NCBI GenBank assembly: GCA_965228065.1
Contig: OZ245788.1
Coordinates: 3,162,001 to 3,226,000, forward strand
From: Sphingobium_A sp965228065
Lineage (GTDB): Bacteria; Pseudomonadota; Alphaproteobacteria; Sphingomonadales; Sphingomonadaceae
Direction of reading: 5' to 3'
Length of the DNA stretch: 64,000 nt
Shown: one piece after another, positions 8,067 through 17,815 of the stretch
How the letters are laid out: the number at the start of each line of letters is the position of its first letter
How positions within the stretch are numbered: the stretch's first letter is position 1
Notes under the pieces: model-generated
What the model was told of the DNA's origin: nothing
The model's input: the letters and a program-made list of their open reading frames with translations, nothing else
Databases searched by the model: none
Program-made: the position numbers and the translations under genes

Positions 8067-9482
8067 TTATTCGTGCCAGCCACCGCCGAGCGCGCGGATC
8101 AGTGCGACGCTGGCGCGCATGCGCTGAGTCTGCAGAACCAGAGCGGCGCGTTCGGCATCGAGCGCCGCGGTCTGCGCAATCACCACTTCAAGATAGTCGG
8201 ATGCGCCATCGCGATAGCGGATCATCGCGAGATCGCGGGTGCGCCCCGCGGCGGCAGCCGCATCGCGCTGATCGATCGCCTGGTGCGAGAGATCACGGCT
8301 GGCGGCCAGTGCGTCCTCGACTTCGCGGAAGGCGGTGAGCACGGTGCCGCGATAGCCGGCGGCGAGTTCGTCATACTCTGCGCGGGACAGGCGAACGCCG
8401 GCCGCACGCCGGCCACCGTCGAAGATCGCGAGCGCGGCCGAGAGCGAGCCCAGCCCCCAGAAGCTGCTTGGTGTCGCAAACAACGATCCATGCGAGGCCT
8501 CGAACCCGCCCTGCAGCCCGAGCGTCAGCGACGGGAAGAATGCGGCCTTCGCGACGCCGATCCGCGCATTGGCCGCGAACATCCGCCGTTCCGCCGAGGC
8601 GATGTCGGGCCGACGCTGGAGCAGTTCCGAGGGGGTGGCGGTGGGTGGAGTGGGCGCTTCGGGCGCGGTGGCCAGCGGCGCGATCGAAAAGTTCGAGGCG
8701 AGTTCGCCGGCAAGCGCGGCAATCTCATGCTCGGTCAGGGCGCGTTCGCGTGCGATGTCGGAGATCAGCGCGCGGGCACCGGACAAGATGGTCTTTGCGC
8801 GATTGACGTCGATGCCCGATGCGATGCCGCCGTCATGGCGTTTGGCGGTCAGGTCGTAGGCGCGGCTGAACGCATCGACGGTCTGACGCAGCAGTGCGGC
8901 TTCGGCGTCCAGCCCGCGCAAGCGGAAATAGGCGTCCGCGATCGAGGCCTGCAGGCTGAGCCGTGCCGAGGCAACGTCTGCCGCGCTTGCCTGGGCATCG
9001 GCTTGACCCGCTTTCACGCCATTGCGGACGCGGCCCCACAGATCGAGTTCATAGTTCAGAGCCGCGCCGACACTGAAATCATTATAGGTTTGCGGCGTCC
9101 CGTTCGCGAGCGGGCGGTTTCCGGAAATGCGCGTCCGCGCCGCATCGGCGCCGACGCCGATCTGCGGAAAGAGATCGGCGCGCGTGCGCTGCGTCACGGC
9201 GCGTGCCTGATCGTAGCGCGCAAGAGCCGCCGCCAAAGTGGGGCTGGCGCTGTCGGCGCGCTGTTCCAGATCGGTCAGTACGGGATCGTCGAAGATCGCC
9301 CACCATGCGCCGCGCGCAGCGTCGTCCATAGGTGTGGCCGTGCTCCAGCCCTCGACCTGAGGCACGTCCGCTTCTTTGAAATTTGCCGGGGCGACGGTCT
9401 CCGGCGGCCGATAGTCCGGCGCCATCGAACAGCCGGTCAGCACGGCGAGCGCGACGAACGCGCCGCATTCAATGCTGCGCAT
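8067..9482 (-). CDS. RND efflux outer-membrane channel lipoprotein (NodT/OprM type)
   Basis: Protein of 471 residues that forms the outer-membrane exit duct of an RND pump. The N terminus is a lipoprotein signal ending in the lipobox LTGC, followed by the family's opening MAPDYRPPE. Two tandem outer-membrane-efflux repeats follow, with coiled-coil helices rich in alanine and conserved RRPDIASAERR and LFPSLTLG-like segments. It is third and last in the pump operon and overlaps the adaptor gene by 14 bases. A histidine-tryptophan tail (GGGWHE) ends the protein. Confidence 0.93.
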   Translation of the reverse strand: MRSIECGAFVALAVLTGCSMAPDYRPPETVAPANFKEADVPQVEGWSTATPMDDAARGAWWAIFDDPVLTDLEQRADSASPTLAAALARYDQARAVTQRTRADLFPQIGVGADAARTRISGNRPLANGTPQTYNDFSVGAALNYELDLWGRVRNGVKAGQADAQASAADVASARLSLQASIADAYFRLRGLDAEAALLRQTVDAFSRAYDLTAKRHDGGIASGIDVNRAKTILSGARALISDIARERALTEHEIAALAGELASNFSIAPLATAPEAPTPPTATPSELLQRRPDIASAERRMFAANARIGVAKAAFFPSLTLGLQGGFEASHGSLFATPSSFWGLGSLSAALAIFDGGRRAAGVRLSRAEYDELAAGYRGTVLTAFREVEDALAASRDLSHQAIDQRDAAAAAGRTRDLAMIRYRDGASDYLEVVIAQTAALDAERAALVLQTQRMRASVALIRALGGGWHE

Positions 9483-10671
9483 TCGGCTTTGCCTTGGCGC
9501 TGGATGGACGTTGCACGCGGACCGTGTCTCCGGTGCGGATCGCATCGGGCGGGGTGTCGATCACCTGGTCTGTGGGCAACAGACCCGATGCGATCTCGAC
9601 CACCTGTCCCTCGTCGCGACCGATCGCGACTGGCTTCATCGTGACCAATCCCTTGCCGTCGACGACCGCGAGCATCGGGCCTTTTTCGCCGTAGAGCAGC
9701 GCGCTGCCGGGAACCCTCAGGCCGCCTGCGGTGCCGTCGGCCTGGAAACGCACCTGTGCGAAGGCACCGGGCTTCAATGCACCATCCGCGTTGTCGGCCT
9801 GGAGTTCGACCAGCACAGCGCCCGACTGGGCATCGACCGCGCCTGCGCTGCGGGTGAGCGTGGCGGTGAAGCTGCGACCGGGATATTCGGGCAAGGTCAA
9901 TGCCGCCGTCATGCCGGGCTTGATCTGTGCCGAAGCGCCCTGTGGCACGCGGACATAGATGCGGACGCGATGGACATCGGAAACGGTGAACAAGGGCTGC
10001 GCCGCCGCATTGCCGGCGACGACGAGCGCGCCGATCTGGGCGGAGCGGCTGGTGACCACGCCTGCGAAGGGCGCGGACAGGCGGGTGAAGCCCTGCAGCG
10101 CCTTCAACCGCTTCACATTGGCGAGCGCTGCGTTGGCCAGCGCCGACTTGGCGGCCAGATCGCCGGCCTTTTCGTCGGTTTCCTGGCGCGAAACCGCGTC
10201 CTGCGCGAGCATCGCGCTCCAGCGTACCGCCGTGGTGCGTGCCAGACGTTGGTTGGCCAGCGCGGTCTGATAGTCCGCTTCGGCCTGAGCGAGTTGCTGG
10301 TCGACTTCGGGGGCGTCGAGGATTGCCAGCACCTGGCCCGCGGCGACGCGATCGCCGATATCGGCCAGCCAGCGACTGACATAGCCATTGGTCCGCGCGA
10401 AGATCGCCGCGCTGTTGAATGCCTGGACATTGCCCGGCAGCACCAGTTCTGCTCCGGCCGCACCCGCATCCGGGCGGACGACGGAGACAGTCGGAATGGA
10501 GGCGTCGGCGGCGGTTTCGGTCAATGCGCGGGTGGCACCGATGCGGCTGGCGATGCCGAAGCCGACGAGCAGGACGGCGATGATCGCGGCGATGATGCCG
10601 ACGCGGCGCAGCGTGCGCCGGTCATATCCCGCATCCTCGGCGGCGATGGCAGGGGGCGTGATATCAAGCAT
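9469..10671 (-). CDS. RND efflux periplasmic adaptor (HlyD/AcrA family)
   Basis: Protein of 400 residues. A short cytoplasmic N terminus and a single membrane anchor (about 25-45) are followed by a split lipoyl domain (GYVSRWLADIGDRVAAGQVLA), a coiled-coil hairpin with many alanines (about 110-180) and beta-barrel and membrane-proximal domains. It links the inner-membrane pump to the outer-membrane channel. The ATG used overlaps the pump gene by eight bases, indicating coupled translation. An upstream in-frame extension to 10713 has no family similarity that I can see. Confidence 0.92.
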   Translation of the reverse strand: MLDITPPAIAAEDAGYDRRTLRRVGIIAAIIAVLLVGFGIASRIGATRALTETAADASIPTVSVVRPDAGAAGAELVLPGNVQAFNSAAIFARTNGYVSRWLADIGDRVAAGQVLAILDAPEVDQQLAQAEADYQTALANQRLARTTAVRWSAMLAQDAVSRQETDEKAGDLAAKSALANAALANVKRLKALQGFTRLSAPFAGVVTSRSAQIGALVVAGNAAAQPLFTVSDVHRVRIYVRVPQGASAQIKPGMTAALTLPEYPGRSFTATLTRSAGAVDAQSGAVLVELQADNADGALKPGAFAQVRFQADGTAGGLRVPGSALLYGEKGPMLAVVDGKGLVTMKPVAIGRDEGQVVEIASGLLPTDQVIDTPPDAIRTGDTVRVQRPSSAKAKPNAQH

Positions 10672-13600
10672 GGGCGGACTGCAATTCCATCGAGGATTCC
10701 TTGGCCCGGCCATGCCGGTGGACGAAGCTGAAGACGACGGGAACGAAGAACAATGTGGCGATCGTGGCGGCGACGAGACCGCCGATCACGGCGCGACCGA
10801 GCGGCGCATTCTGCTCACCGCCTTCGCCGAGCCCCAGTGCCATCGGCGCCATGCCGATGATCATGGCGAGCGCGGTCATCAGCACTGGCCGGAAGCGAAC
10901 CAGACCGGCCTGCAACGCGGCCTGTGTCGCGTCGCCCAGGATCGCGAGCTGTTCGCGGGCGAAACTGACGACGAGGATCGAATTGGCGGTGGCGACGCCC
11001 ATGCACATGATCGCGCCCGTGAGCGCCGGCACCGACAGCGTCGTGTCGGTGACGAACAGCATCCAGACGATCCCCGCCAGTGCCGCCGGAAGCGCGGTGA
11101 TGATGACGAAGGGATCGACCCAGCTCTGGAAATTGACGACAATCAGCAGATAGATCAGCGCGATCGCGGCGATCAGGCCGAGGCCGAGGCCGGAAAAGGC
11201 GGTGTTCATCGTCTGATACTGGCCGGCCAGCTTCACCGTCACGCCCTTGGGCTGCTCCTTGGCCAGTGCGTCGATGACATGCTGGATGTCGCCCGCCACC
11301 GCGCCCAGATCGCGTCCATGCGTCGACGCATAAATGTCGATCGATGGCTGGATGCTGAAGTGCGAGATGATCGGCACGGTGTTCGACCGTTTGACCGTCG
11401 CGATACCGCCCAGCGTCTGCGCCGCAGTGCCGGCGGCACCCGAGATCGGCAGATTCTGCAGGTCGCTGATCGATCCGACGAGGTGTTCGGGCGCCTGCGC
11501 CACGACCGGATAGGACACGCCGTTCTCAGGATTGACGAAGAAGACGGGCGCCGATTGCGCGGTGCCGGCAAGCGAACTCGACAGGCCGGTGGTCACGTCG
11601 CGCTCGGTCAGGCCATATTGGCCAATGCGCGAGCGATCGACATCGACATCGAGCTGCGGCGCGCGCGGAGGCTGCTGGATGCGGGCATCGACAAGGCCGG
11701 GGATGGTCGTGATCCGGCGCAGCAGCTTTTCGGCATGGGCGCGGGTGGCGACCGGATCCTTGCCCTGGACCTGGATATCGATCGGCGCAGGGGCGCCGAA
11801 ATTGAGGATCTGGCTGGTGATGTCGGCGGGCAGGAAAGCGAAGCTCACCCCCGGAAAGCTCCGGGAGAGTTCGTTGCGCAATGTCGCGACATGCTCTTCG
11901 GTCGGGCGATGGCCCTTTTTCAGGGCAATCAATATGTCGCCGTCCTGCGGGCCGATCGTTCCGGAATTGCTGTAGACGATGTTGATCGGGCTCTGCGCCA
12001 GCCCGATATTGTCGGTGATTGAACCGAGTTCGTTCGCCGGAATGATCTCGCGGATGCGCCGGCCGATCAGGTCGAAACGCCGCGCCGTATCCTCGATCCG
12101 CGATCCCACCGGCGCGCGGACATGGATGGCGATCTGCCCGGCATCGACCGCGGGAAAGAAGTTGCTGCCCAGCAGCGGGATCAGCCCGAACGACAACAGG
12201 ACCACGCCCATGAAGCCGAGCATGAAGGGCTTGCGCACCGACAGTGCCTGACGAAGCAGCCCGACATAACGCGCGCGGACCCGCTCGAACCGCGTCTCGA
12301 ACCCGCGCTGGAAACGAACCAGCGGATTGCGTGAGGCGGGCGTGCCTGCGAGGTGCCCGTCTTCGCCCGCGCGGTGCGGCTTGAGCAGATACATCGCCAT
12401 GGTCGGCACGAGCGTACGCGAAAGCACGAACGACGCGATCATCGCGAACACGACCGACAGCGCCATCGGCACGAACAGGAAGCCTGAGACGCCGGGCAGG
12501 AAGAACATCGGCACGAACACGATGCAGATGCACAACAGCGAAACGAAGGCCGGTGTCACGATCTGCGCGGCACCATCCATGATCGACTGGATCACGCCCT
12601 TGCCCTGTTCGAGATGCCAGTTGATGTTCTCGATCGTCACCGTGGCATCGTCGACAAGAATGCCGACCGCCAGCGCCAGTCCGCCCAGCGTCATGACGTT
12701 GAGCGTCTGCCCGAACATCGCGAGCGCCGCGATGGCGGCCAGGATTGCAAGTGGGATCGACAGCGCGATGATCACGGTCGAGCGCCACGATCCCAGAAAC
12801 AGCAGGATCATCAGTGAGGTCAGTGCTGCTGCGATCGCGCCTTCGATCACCACGCCGCTCACCGCGGCGCGCACGAATATCGACTGGTCGCCGATGGGCA
12901 GGATCTTGAGACTGTCGGGCAGCCCGGCGGCGATCTTGGGCAAGGCGGCCTTCACGCCGTCGACGATGGCCAGGGTGGAGGTCGAGCCGTTCTTGAGGAT
13001 CGTCATCAGCGCCGAACGGCTGCCTTCGACATGGACGACATTTTGCTGGGGCGCGCCACCGTCGCGGACATAGGCGACGTCGCGCATATAGATGGTGGCG
13101 CCGTTGACCACTTTCACCGGCAGGTCGTTGAGTGCCTCGATCGATCGCGGCGCGTTGTTCAGGCGCACGCTGTACTGCGCCGTGCCGATCTTGACGAAGC
13201 CGGCAGGATTGATCTGGTTCTGCGCTGCGATCGCGGTGCCGACATCCTGCGCGGACAGCCCCTTGGACTGAAGTGCCTGGGGATTGAGATCGATCTGCAC
13301 CTGCCGCTGGCGTCCGCCGGAGGGGTAGGGGGTGGCAAGGCCGGGGATGGTGACGAGTTGCGGCCGGATCTGGTTCTGGCCGATGTCGAACAATTGCTGT
13401 TCGGACAGGCCCTTGCCCGACAATGCGAGCTGTACGATCGGCACCGTCGAAGCGCTATAGTTCAGGATGAGCGGTGGCGTCGTGCCGGGCGGAAGCTGGC
13501 GCAGCACGGTCTGCGACACCGACGTGACCTGTGCGGTCGCGGTACGGATATCGGCGCCGGGCTGGAAGAAGATCTTGACGATGCCGACGCCCTGCAGCGA

Positions 13601-13855
13601 CTGGCTCTCGATATGTTCGATGTCGTTGACCGTCGTGCTGAGCACGCGTTCATAAGGCGTGATGATCCGTGCCGCGACGTCCTCGGGGGGCAGTCCCGAA
13701 TAGGTCCAGGCAGCCGCAATCACGGGAATCCGGATTGCCGGGAAGATGTCGACCGGCGTGCGGAACGCGGCGAGCAGTCCGACGATGGCGATCAGGATCG
13801 ACATCACGATGAAGGTGAGGGGGCGCTGCAGCGCGATCTGGACGATCTTGATCAT
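10664..13855 (-). CDS. RND efflux inner-membrane pump (AcrB/MexB superfamily)
   Basis: Protein of 1063 residues, the normal length for a resistance-nodulation-division transporter, with a membrane span at the N terminus (FIVMSILIAIVGLLAAF), two large periplasmic loops and two groups of five to six spans. Typical RND segments are visible: PVDIFPAIRIPVI, GGLALAVGILVDDATV with the proton-relay aspartates in span 4, and GLGEGGEQNAPLGRAVIGGL near the C terminus. It resembles the MdtB/CzcA-like pumps that have short periplasmic docking regions. The start MIKIVQIAL has GAGGAA 6 bases upstream. It is the first gene of the pump operon, divergent from the LysR gene that probably controls it. Confidence 0.95.
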   Translation of the reverse strand: MIKIVQIALQRPLTFIVMSILIAIVGLLAAFRTPVDIFPAIRIPVIAAAWTYSGLPPEDVAARIITPYERVLSTTVNDIEHIESQSLQGVGIVKIFFQPGADIRTATAQVTSVSQTVLRQLPPGTTPPLILNYSASTVPIVQLALSGKGLSEQQLFDIGQNQIRPQLVTIPGLATPYPSGGRQRQVQIDLNPQALQSKGLSAQDVGTAIAAQNQINPAGFVKIGTAQYSVRLNNAPRSIEALNDLPVKVVNGATIYMRDVAYVRDGGAPQQNVVHVEGSRSALMTILKNGSTSTLAIVDGVKAALPKIAAGLPDSLKILPIGDQSIFVRAAVSGVVIEGAIAAALTSLMILLFLGSWRSTVIIALSIPLAILAAIAALAMFGQTLNVMTLGGLALAVGILVDDATVTIENINWHLEQGKGVIQSIMDGAAQIVTPAFVSLLCICIVFVPMFFLPGVSGFLFVPMALSVVFAMIASFVLSRTLVPTMAMYLLKPHRAGEDGHLAGTPASRNPLVRFQRGFETRFERVRARYVGLLRQALSVRKPFMLGFMGVVLLSFGLIPLLGSNFFPAVDAGQIAIHVRAPVGSRIEDTARRFDLIGRRIREIIPANELGSITDNIGLAQSPINIVYSNSGTIGPQDGDILIALKKGHRPTEEHVATLRNELSRSFPGVSFAFLPADITSQILNFGAPAPIDIQVQGKDPVATRAHAEKLLRRITTIPGLVDARIQQPPRAPQLDVDVDRSRIGQYGLTERDVTTGLSSSLAGTAQSAPVFFVNPENGVSYPVVAQAPEHLVGSISDLQNLPISGAAGTAAQTLGGIATVKRSNTVPIISHFSIQPSIDIYASTHGRDLGAVAGDIQHVIDALAKEQPKGVTVKLAGQYQTMNTAFSGLGLGLIAAIALIYLLIVVNFQSWVDPFVIITALPAALAGIVWMLFVTDTTLSVPALTGAIMCMGVATANSILVVSFAREQLAILGDATQAALQAGLVRFRPVLMTALAMIIGMAPMALGLGEGGEQNAPLGRAVIGGLVAATIATLFFVPVVFSFVHRHGRAKESSMELQSAHA

Positions 13856-14020
13856 CGGCAGTTCCTCGCGATCGCTGGTCGGCGGGCCGGCCATGAAGGC
13901 GCCGCGCGTCAAACCGATCTGAAAATAGCCTCGCCCAATCTTTCGATATCGCCGGCCGCTTGCCGCGACCGGTTCGAGGATTCCCCGCGGATTATGCGGA
14001 GAGCCCCTGTTGCAATGCAC

Positions 14021-14051
14021 AATTGGATATTATGCGTCTAATATATAATCC
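14021..14051 (+). promoter_or_regulatory. Promoter and likely regulator site between efflux operon and LysR gene
   Basis: The 227-base divergent gap is GC-rich except for one AT-rich island. It contains a perfect TATAAT at 14044-14049 on the forward strand with TTGGAT 15 bases upstream, giving a transcript that starts about 25 bases before the LysR ATG. The island is bounded by GGAT (14025) and ATCC (14048), a loose dyad of the sort LysR proteins bind. The promoter assignment is moderately supported; the operator is inference. Confidence 0.5.
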
Positions 14052-14082
14052 GGCTGGATCAAGACGTTTGGAGACATGATCG

Positions 14083-14991
14083 ATGGACCTGCGCCATCTT
14101 CGCTATTTCATCTGCGTCGCTCAGGAAATGCACTTCGGCCGCGCCGCAGCCCGGCTCGGCATCTCTCAGCCGCCGCTGAGCCAGCAGATTCGAGCACTCG
14201 AGGCGGAACTGGGCGTGCGTCTGTTCGACCGGACCAGCCGCCGGGTGCGGCTGACCCAGGCCGGCGCGCTGTTCCTTCCCGAGGCGCAGGAGACGCTGGA
14301 TCAGGCTGAACGCGCGATGCAGATCGCAAGGCGCGCGCAACGCGGAGAGGTCGGCCGGCTCGGGCTGGGTTTCACGACTTCCGCGCCGTTCGTGCTGCAG
14401 ATTGCCCGTGCGCTCTATGCGTTTCGGCAGGATCAGCCCGATGTCGAGCTCACCCTGGTCGAGCTGCCGCGCGATGCGCAGATCGCGAAGGTCGAGCAGG
14501 GGCAGCTCGATCTTGGGATCGTGCGGGGGTTCGACGCGCCGGTGTTGCCGCCGTCGCTCGCATCGATCTGCCTGCTGGAGGAGGATCTGATCCTCGCTAT
14601 GCGCAGCGATCACCCGCTGGCCGCACGGGCGGGGGAGATCAGCATCGCCGACCTCGCGGAGACCCGCTTGGTCCTGTACGATTCGATCAATGGTGCGGGG
14701 TTCAACGAGCATCTCATCTCGCTCTGCCATGCCGCAGGGTTCTCTCCGCGCATCGCGCAGGAGGCGGGTGGCCTCGCCACATTGCTGGGGCTGGTCGCGG
14801 CGGGCTTCGGCGTCACCGTGCTGGCACGCTCGCTGGCCCGCCTCCATCTCGACGATCTCGTCTATCGGCGTCTGGACGAACCCGCAGCGGTCAGCAGGCT
14901 CTGGCTGGTCCATGGCTGCGACATGTCGGCGTCGAGCCGTGCTTTCATGAAGTCGGTGGTCGCGTGCGCGGCGGACGTTCCCCAGACCTGA
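14083..14991 (+). CDS. LysR-family transcriptional regulator of the efflux operon
   Basis: Protein of 302 residues opening with the classical LysR helix-turn-helix (MDLRHLRYFICVAQEMHFGRAA to LTQAG, residues 1-65), followed by a periplasmic-binding-protein-like effector domain. GGAG lies 9 bases before the ATG. It is divergent from the RND operon, the usual arrangement for a regulator of a pump, so control of that operon is the simplest reading (inference). The amidase follows 89 bases downstream in the same direction with its own ribosome binding site. Confidence 0.92.
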   Translation: MDLRHLRYFICVAQEMHFGRAAARLGISQPPLSQQIRALEAELGVRLFDRTSRRVRLTQAGALFLPEAQETLDQAERAMQIARRAQRGEVGRLGLGFTTSAPFVLQIARALYAFRQDQPDVELTLVELPRDAQIAKVEQGQLDLGIVRGFDAPVLPPSLASICLLEEDLILAMRSDHPLAARAGEISIADLAETRLVLYDSINGAGFNEHLISLCHAAGFSPRIAQEAGGLATLLGLVAAGFGVTVLARSLARLHLDDLVYRRLDEPAAVSRLWLVHGCDMSASSRAFMKSVVACAADVPQT

Positions 14992-15080
14992 TCGCTAATC
15001 CTCCCACGCTTTTGGTGAAGTATCGGGACCCCGATCGGCTAATGATTCCAGAGGATGGCGCGCGTCATGGGAGATACGGA

Positions 15081-16517
15081 ATGAGTGATCCTGCAGGACC
15101 GCGAATGACACGCAAACAGGCCTTCGCGATCGGCCGGCTCGACGCGCATGGCCAAGCCGCGCTGGTGGCAAAGGGAGAGGTGGCGCCCACCGATCTGGTC
15201 GAGGCCGCGATCGTCCGCATCGATGCGCTGGATTCGACGCTGAATGCCGTGAGTTTCCGCGACGATGCCGCCGCGCGCGGCCGCGCGGCCGATGCGACAG
15301 GCGCGATGGCCGGCGTGCCATGGCTGGTGAAGGACGGGCTCGATTATCCCGGAATGCCGACGCGCAGCGGATCGCGCAGCAATGCCGATGCGGCGCCGGG
15401 CACGATCGCCTTTCCCTATGTCGACCGGCTCGACGCGACCGGGCTGGTTGCGGTGGCAAAGAGCAGCGCGCCGGAATTCGGCCTGCTGCCGACGACCGAG
15501 TCGCTGCTTTACGGGCCTGCTCGCAATCCCTGGGCGCTGGATCGATCGCCCGGCGGGTCGAGCGGCGGCGCTGCCGTCGCGGTGGCGTCGGGTATGGTGC
15601 CGCTCGCTCATGCGGCCGATGGCGGCGGATCGATCCGCATTCCGGCCTCGTGCTGCGGACTGGTGGGGCTGAAGCCGGGGCGGGGCGGCAATGTCCGTGC
15701 CCGTCCGCCGCATGTGATCGAGGATCTGCTGGTCGGCGACACTCTGTTGTCCCGGTCGGTGCGCGATGTCGCCTGGGCGACTGCAGCCACTGCCCCCCAT
15801 GGCATGGCGGTCGATCGGCCGATCGATCGTCGGCTACGGATCGCGGTCGTGGCCAAGGGGCTGGAGGGCGGCGCACCGGATCCGGAGGTGGCGCGCGCGC
15901 TGGAGTTCGCGGCGAAACTCTGCGCGTCGCTGGGGCATGAAGTGGAGGTCGCGGCGCTGCCGGTGGATGGCCCCGCCGTCGCAAAAGCGTTCCGGACCAT
16001 CTGGGGCTATCTGGCGCGGGACGTTGCGCAGGGCACGGCTGCCAGGCTGGGTGATGCGGCCGCCGATCTGATCGAACCCTGGACGCGCGACCTGGCGGCC
16101 TGGGCCGACGGGATCGACGTTGCGGATACCGATCAGCTTTATCTGCAGGTGGGTCATGCCCGCGACGCGATGGACGCGATGTTCGGGCGGTACGATATCG
16201 TGCTTTCCCCGGTACTGCGCTGGCCCGCGGTCGCGATCGGGGAACTGGCGCCGGATCGCGCCTTCGATCACCTGATGTCGCGGATGTTAGACTATGTGTC
16301 CTACACGCCGCTTCACAACCTGACCGGGCTGCCGGCGCTGTCGCTGCCGCTTCATCCGGGCGACGAGCGCGGCGTGCCGATCGGCAGCATGTTCGCGGCC
16401 GGGCACGGGCAGGAGCCGCTGTTGCTAGCGCTCGCGCTGGAACTGGAGGAAGCGGCGCCCTGGGCGGGGCGCTGGCCGAACTGGTCGATCGGGGGTGCGT
16501 TCGGCGCTTCGGGATAA
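15081..16517 (+). CDS. Amidase signature family protein
   Basis: Protein of 478 residues with the amidase-signature Ser-cisSer-Lys triad: lysine in PWLVKDGLD, the glycine-serine stretch GGSSGGAAVAVASG, and the nucleophile serine in DGGGSIRIPAS. The downstream GLVGLKPGRG is also conserved. It should hydrolyse amide bonds of small molecules in the cytoplasm; substrate unknown. It lacks the flanking subunits expected of the Glu-tRNA amidotransferase. The start MSDPAGPRMTRK was chosen for a GGGAG site 7 bases upstream. An AraC regulator follows, and a joint catabolic role is possible. Confidence 0.9.
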   Translation: MSDPAGPRMTRKQAFAIGRLDAHGQAALVAKGEVAPTDLVEAAIVRIDALDSTLNAVSFRDDAAARGRAADATGAMAGVPWLVKDGLDYPGMPTRSGSRSNADAAPGTIAFPYVDRLDATGLVAVAKSSAPEFGLLPTTESLLYGPARNPWALDRSPGGSSGGAAVAVASGMVPLAHAADGGGSIRIPASCCGLVGLKPGRGGNVRARPPHVIEDLLVGDTLLSRSVRDVAWATAATAPHGMAVDRPIDRRLRIAVVAKGLEGGAPDPEVARALEFAAKLCASLGHEVEVAALPVDGPAVAKAFRTIWGYLARDVAQGTAARLGDAAADLIEPWTRDLAAWADGIDVADTDQLYLQVGHARDAMDAMFGRYDIVLSPVLRWPAVAIGELAPDRAFDHLMSRMLDYVSYTPLHNLTGLPALSLPLHPGDERGVPIGSMFAAGHGQEPLLLALALELEEAAPWAGRWPNWSIGGAFGASG

Positions 16518-16597
16518 GTCGCTGTCCCTTTCGGACAAGCGAAGTTGACGGATAGGGTCATTCTCCGCATCGTATCGGATGACGGAGGCCTAGAACC

Positions 16598-17719
16598 ATG
16601 TCTTCACAGCGCGTGACCGAACTGACGGCGAGAATCCCTACCGCGCGCGATATCGCGTCGATGCGCGACCTGCTCGTCAGTGTGCGCGCACCGTCGGACA
16701 GCACGGCGTTCGATATTCGTGACGGCTGGTGCAAACCGGCCGGCCCGTCCGGCTTCCGCTACGATTACGACATCAACATCGCGCGTGGCGGCTGGGAGTA
16801 TCACGAGCTGGGCCATGGGTTGACCGTGGTGCTGACCGATATGGTCGCGGTCCTGCCGACCCCGCGCGTCCACCACATGCCCGATCACCTGATGATGTCG
16901 ATCATGGTCGATGGCGTCATCCCGTTGGCCTATCCGCGGCGCGATCATGCGATCGACGCGATGTCGCGCGGATTCTGCACGCTGTACGGGCTTCGCGACA
17001 GCGACACGATCGAGACCGTTTACCAAGCCGGCCAGCATCTGCGCTGGCTGACCCTGATGATCGAATGCGACCGTTTCGGCGAGGCAACGGGCATCGACGT
17101 TGCGGAACTGCCGGCGGAGGTGCGCGATTTCATCGCCGGGGCGGGCGATCTGCCGCCGCGCAACATTCCGACGGTCCATCAGACGCTGCTGACCGCCTCG
17201 CAACTGCTGGAATGCCCGTTCGACGGAACGATGCGGACGACATATCTGCGCTCCAAGGCGCTGGAACTGATCTGCCATGTGCTGACCGCCGCGACGGGCA
17301 CTATGCCGAGCCGCGAGGACGAGCGCCTGTCGAAGGGCGATATCCTGAAACTCGAAGCGGCGATGCAGATCGTCCGCGCGTCGTTGCAGCAGCCGCAGTC
17401 GGTTGACGAGATCGCCAGGCGCGTCGGCCTGTCCCGGCGGCGCCTCCAGGCCGGGTTCCGCCAGCTTTACGGCAACACGGTGTGCAATGCCCGCGACCGA
17501 CTGCGCATGGAACTGGCGCACGAACTGGTCACGGATTCCGCGATGCCGATGATCGAGATCGCGATGGAGACCGGTTACGAGCATCCGGCGAGCTTCACCC
17601 GGGCCTTTAGGACCGCGTTCGGCACTTCGCCGATGGCCATCCGCAACGCGGTGCGCGCCAACCGCGTGGCCAAGCGACGGCGCGACCGCGCCGCACCGCG
17701 ACCGGCTTCAGCCTACTAG
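16598..17719 (+). CDS. AraC-family transcriptional regulator
   Basis: Protein of 373 residues with two C-terminal helix-turn-helix units typical of AraC proteins, at about 265-355: VDEIARRVGLSRRRLQAGFRQLYG and then IEIAMETGYEHPASFTRAFRTAFG. The N-terminal 240 residues are an unassigned effector domain. GGAGG stands 9 bases before the ATG. It follows the amidase by 80 bases and is closed by an intrinsic terminator that overlaps its stop codon. The target is probably nearby (amidase or the DUF1611 operon), but this cannot be shown. Confidence 0.9.
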   Translation: MSSQRVTELTARIPTARDIASMRDLLVSVRAPSDSTAFDIRDGWCKPAGPSGFRYDYDINIARGGWEYHELGHGLTVVLTDMVAVLPTPRVHHMPDHLMMSIMVDGVIPLAYPRRDHAIDAMSRGFCTLYGLRDSDTIETVYQAGQHLRWLTLMIECDRFGEATGIDVAELPAEVRDFIAGAGDLPPRNIPTVHQTLLTASQLLECPFDGTMRTTYLRSKALELICHVLTAATGTMPSREDERLSKGDILKLEAAMQIVRASLQQPQSVDEIARRVGLSRRRLQAGFRQLYGNTVCNARDRLRMELAHELVTDSAMPMIEIAMETGYEHPASFTRAFRTAFGTSPMAIRNAVRANRVAKRRRDRAAPRPASAY

Positions 17720-17770
17720 AGTTGATCCGATTCAGACTGAACCGGATCAACTCTGCATTTCTTTTTGTTT
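17718..17770 (+). terminator. Intrinsic terminator after the AraC gene
   Basis: A perfect 12-base stem (arms 17718-17729 and 17743-17754, AGAGTTGATCCG and its complement) with a 13-base loop is followed by a T-rich tract (CATTTCTTTTTGTTT). The TAG stop codon lies at the base of the stem. Confidence 0.85.
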
Positions 17771-17775
17771 GCCGC

Positions 17776-17815
17776 GATTTCCGAGCCGGCAGATGATTCC
17801 ATCTGCCTCGAAATC
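17776..17815 (-). terminator. Hairpin at the end of the DUF1611 gene
   Basis: Nested dyad: outer arms GATTTC (17776) and GAAATC (17810), inner arms GGCAGAT and ATCTGCC around GATTCC. It overlaps the TGA of the reverse-strand gene. There is no T-run on the reverse side, so termination may depend on the adjacent stronger hairpin. Confidence 0.5.

Noticed and set aside
8073..10731. Two long forward open frames (523 and 419 codons) in the efflux operon
   Set aside because: They are antisense to the outer-membrane channel and adaptor genes, which have strong family motifs, and they show no motifs of their own.
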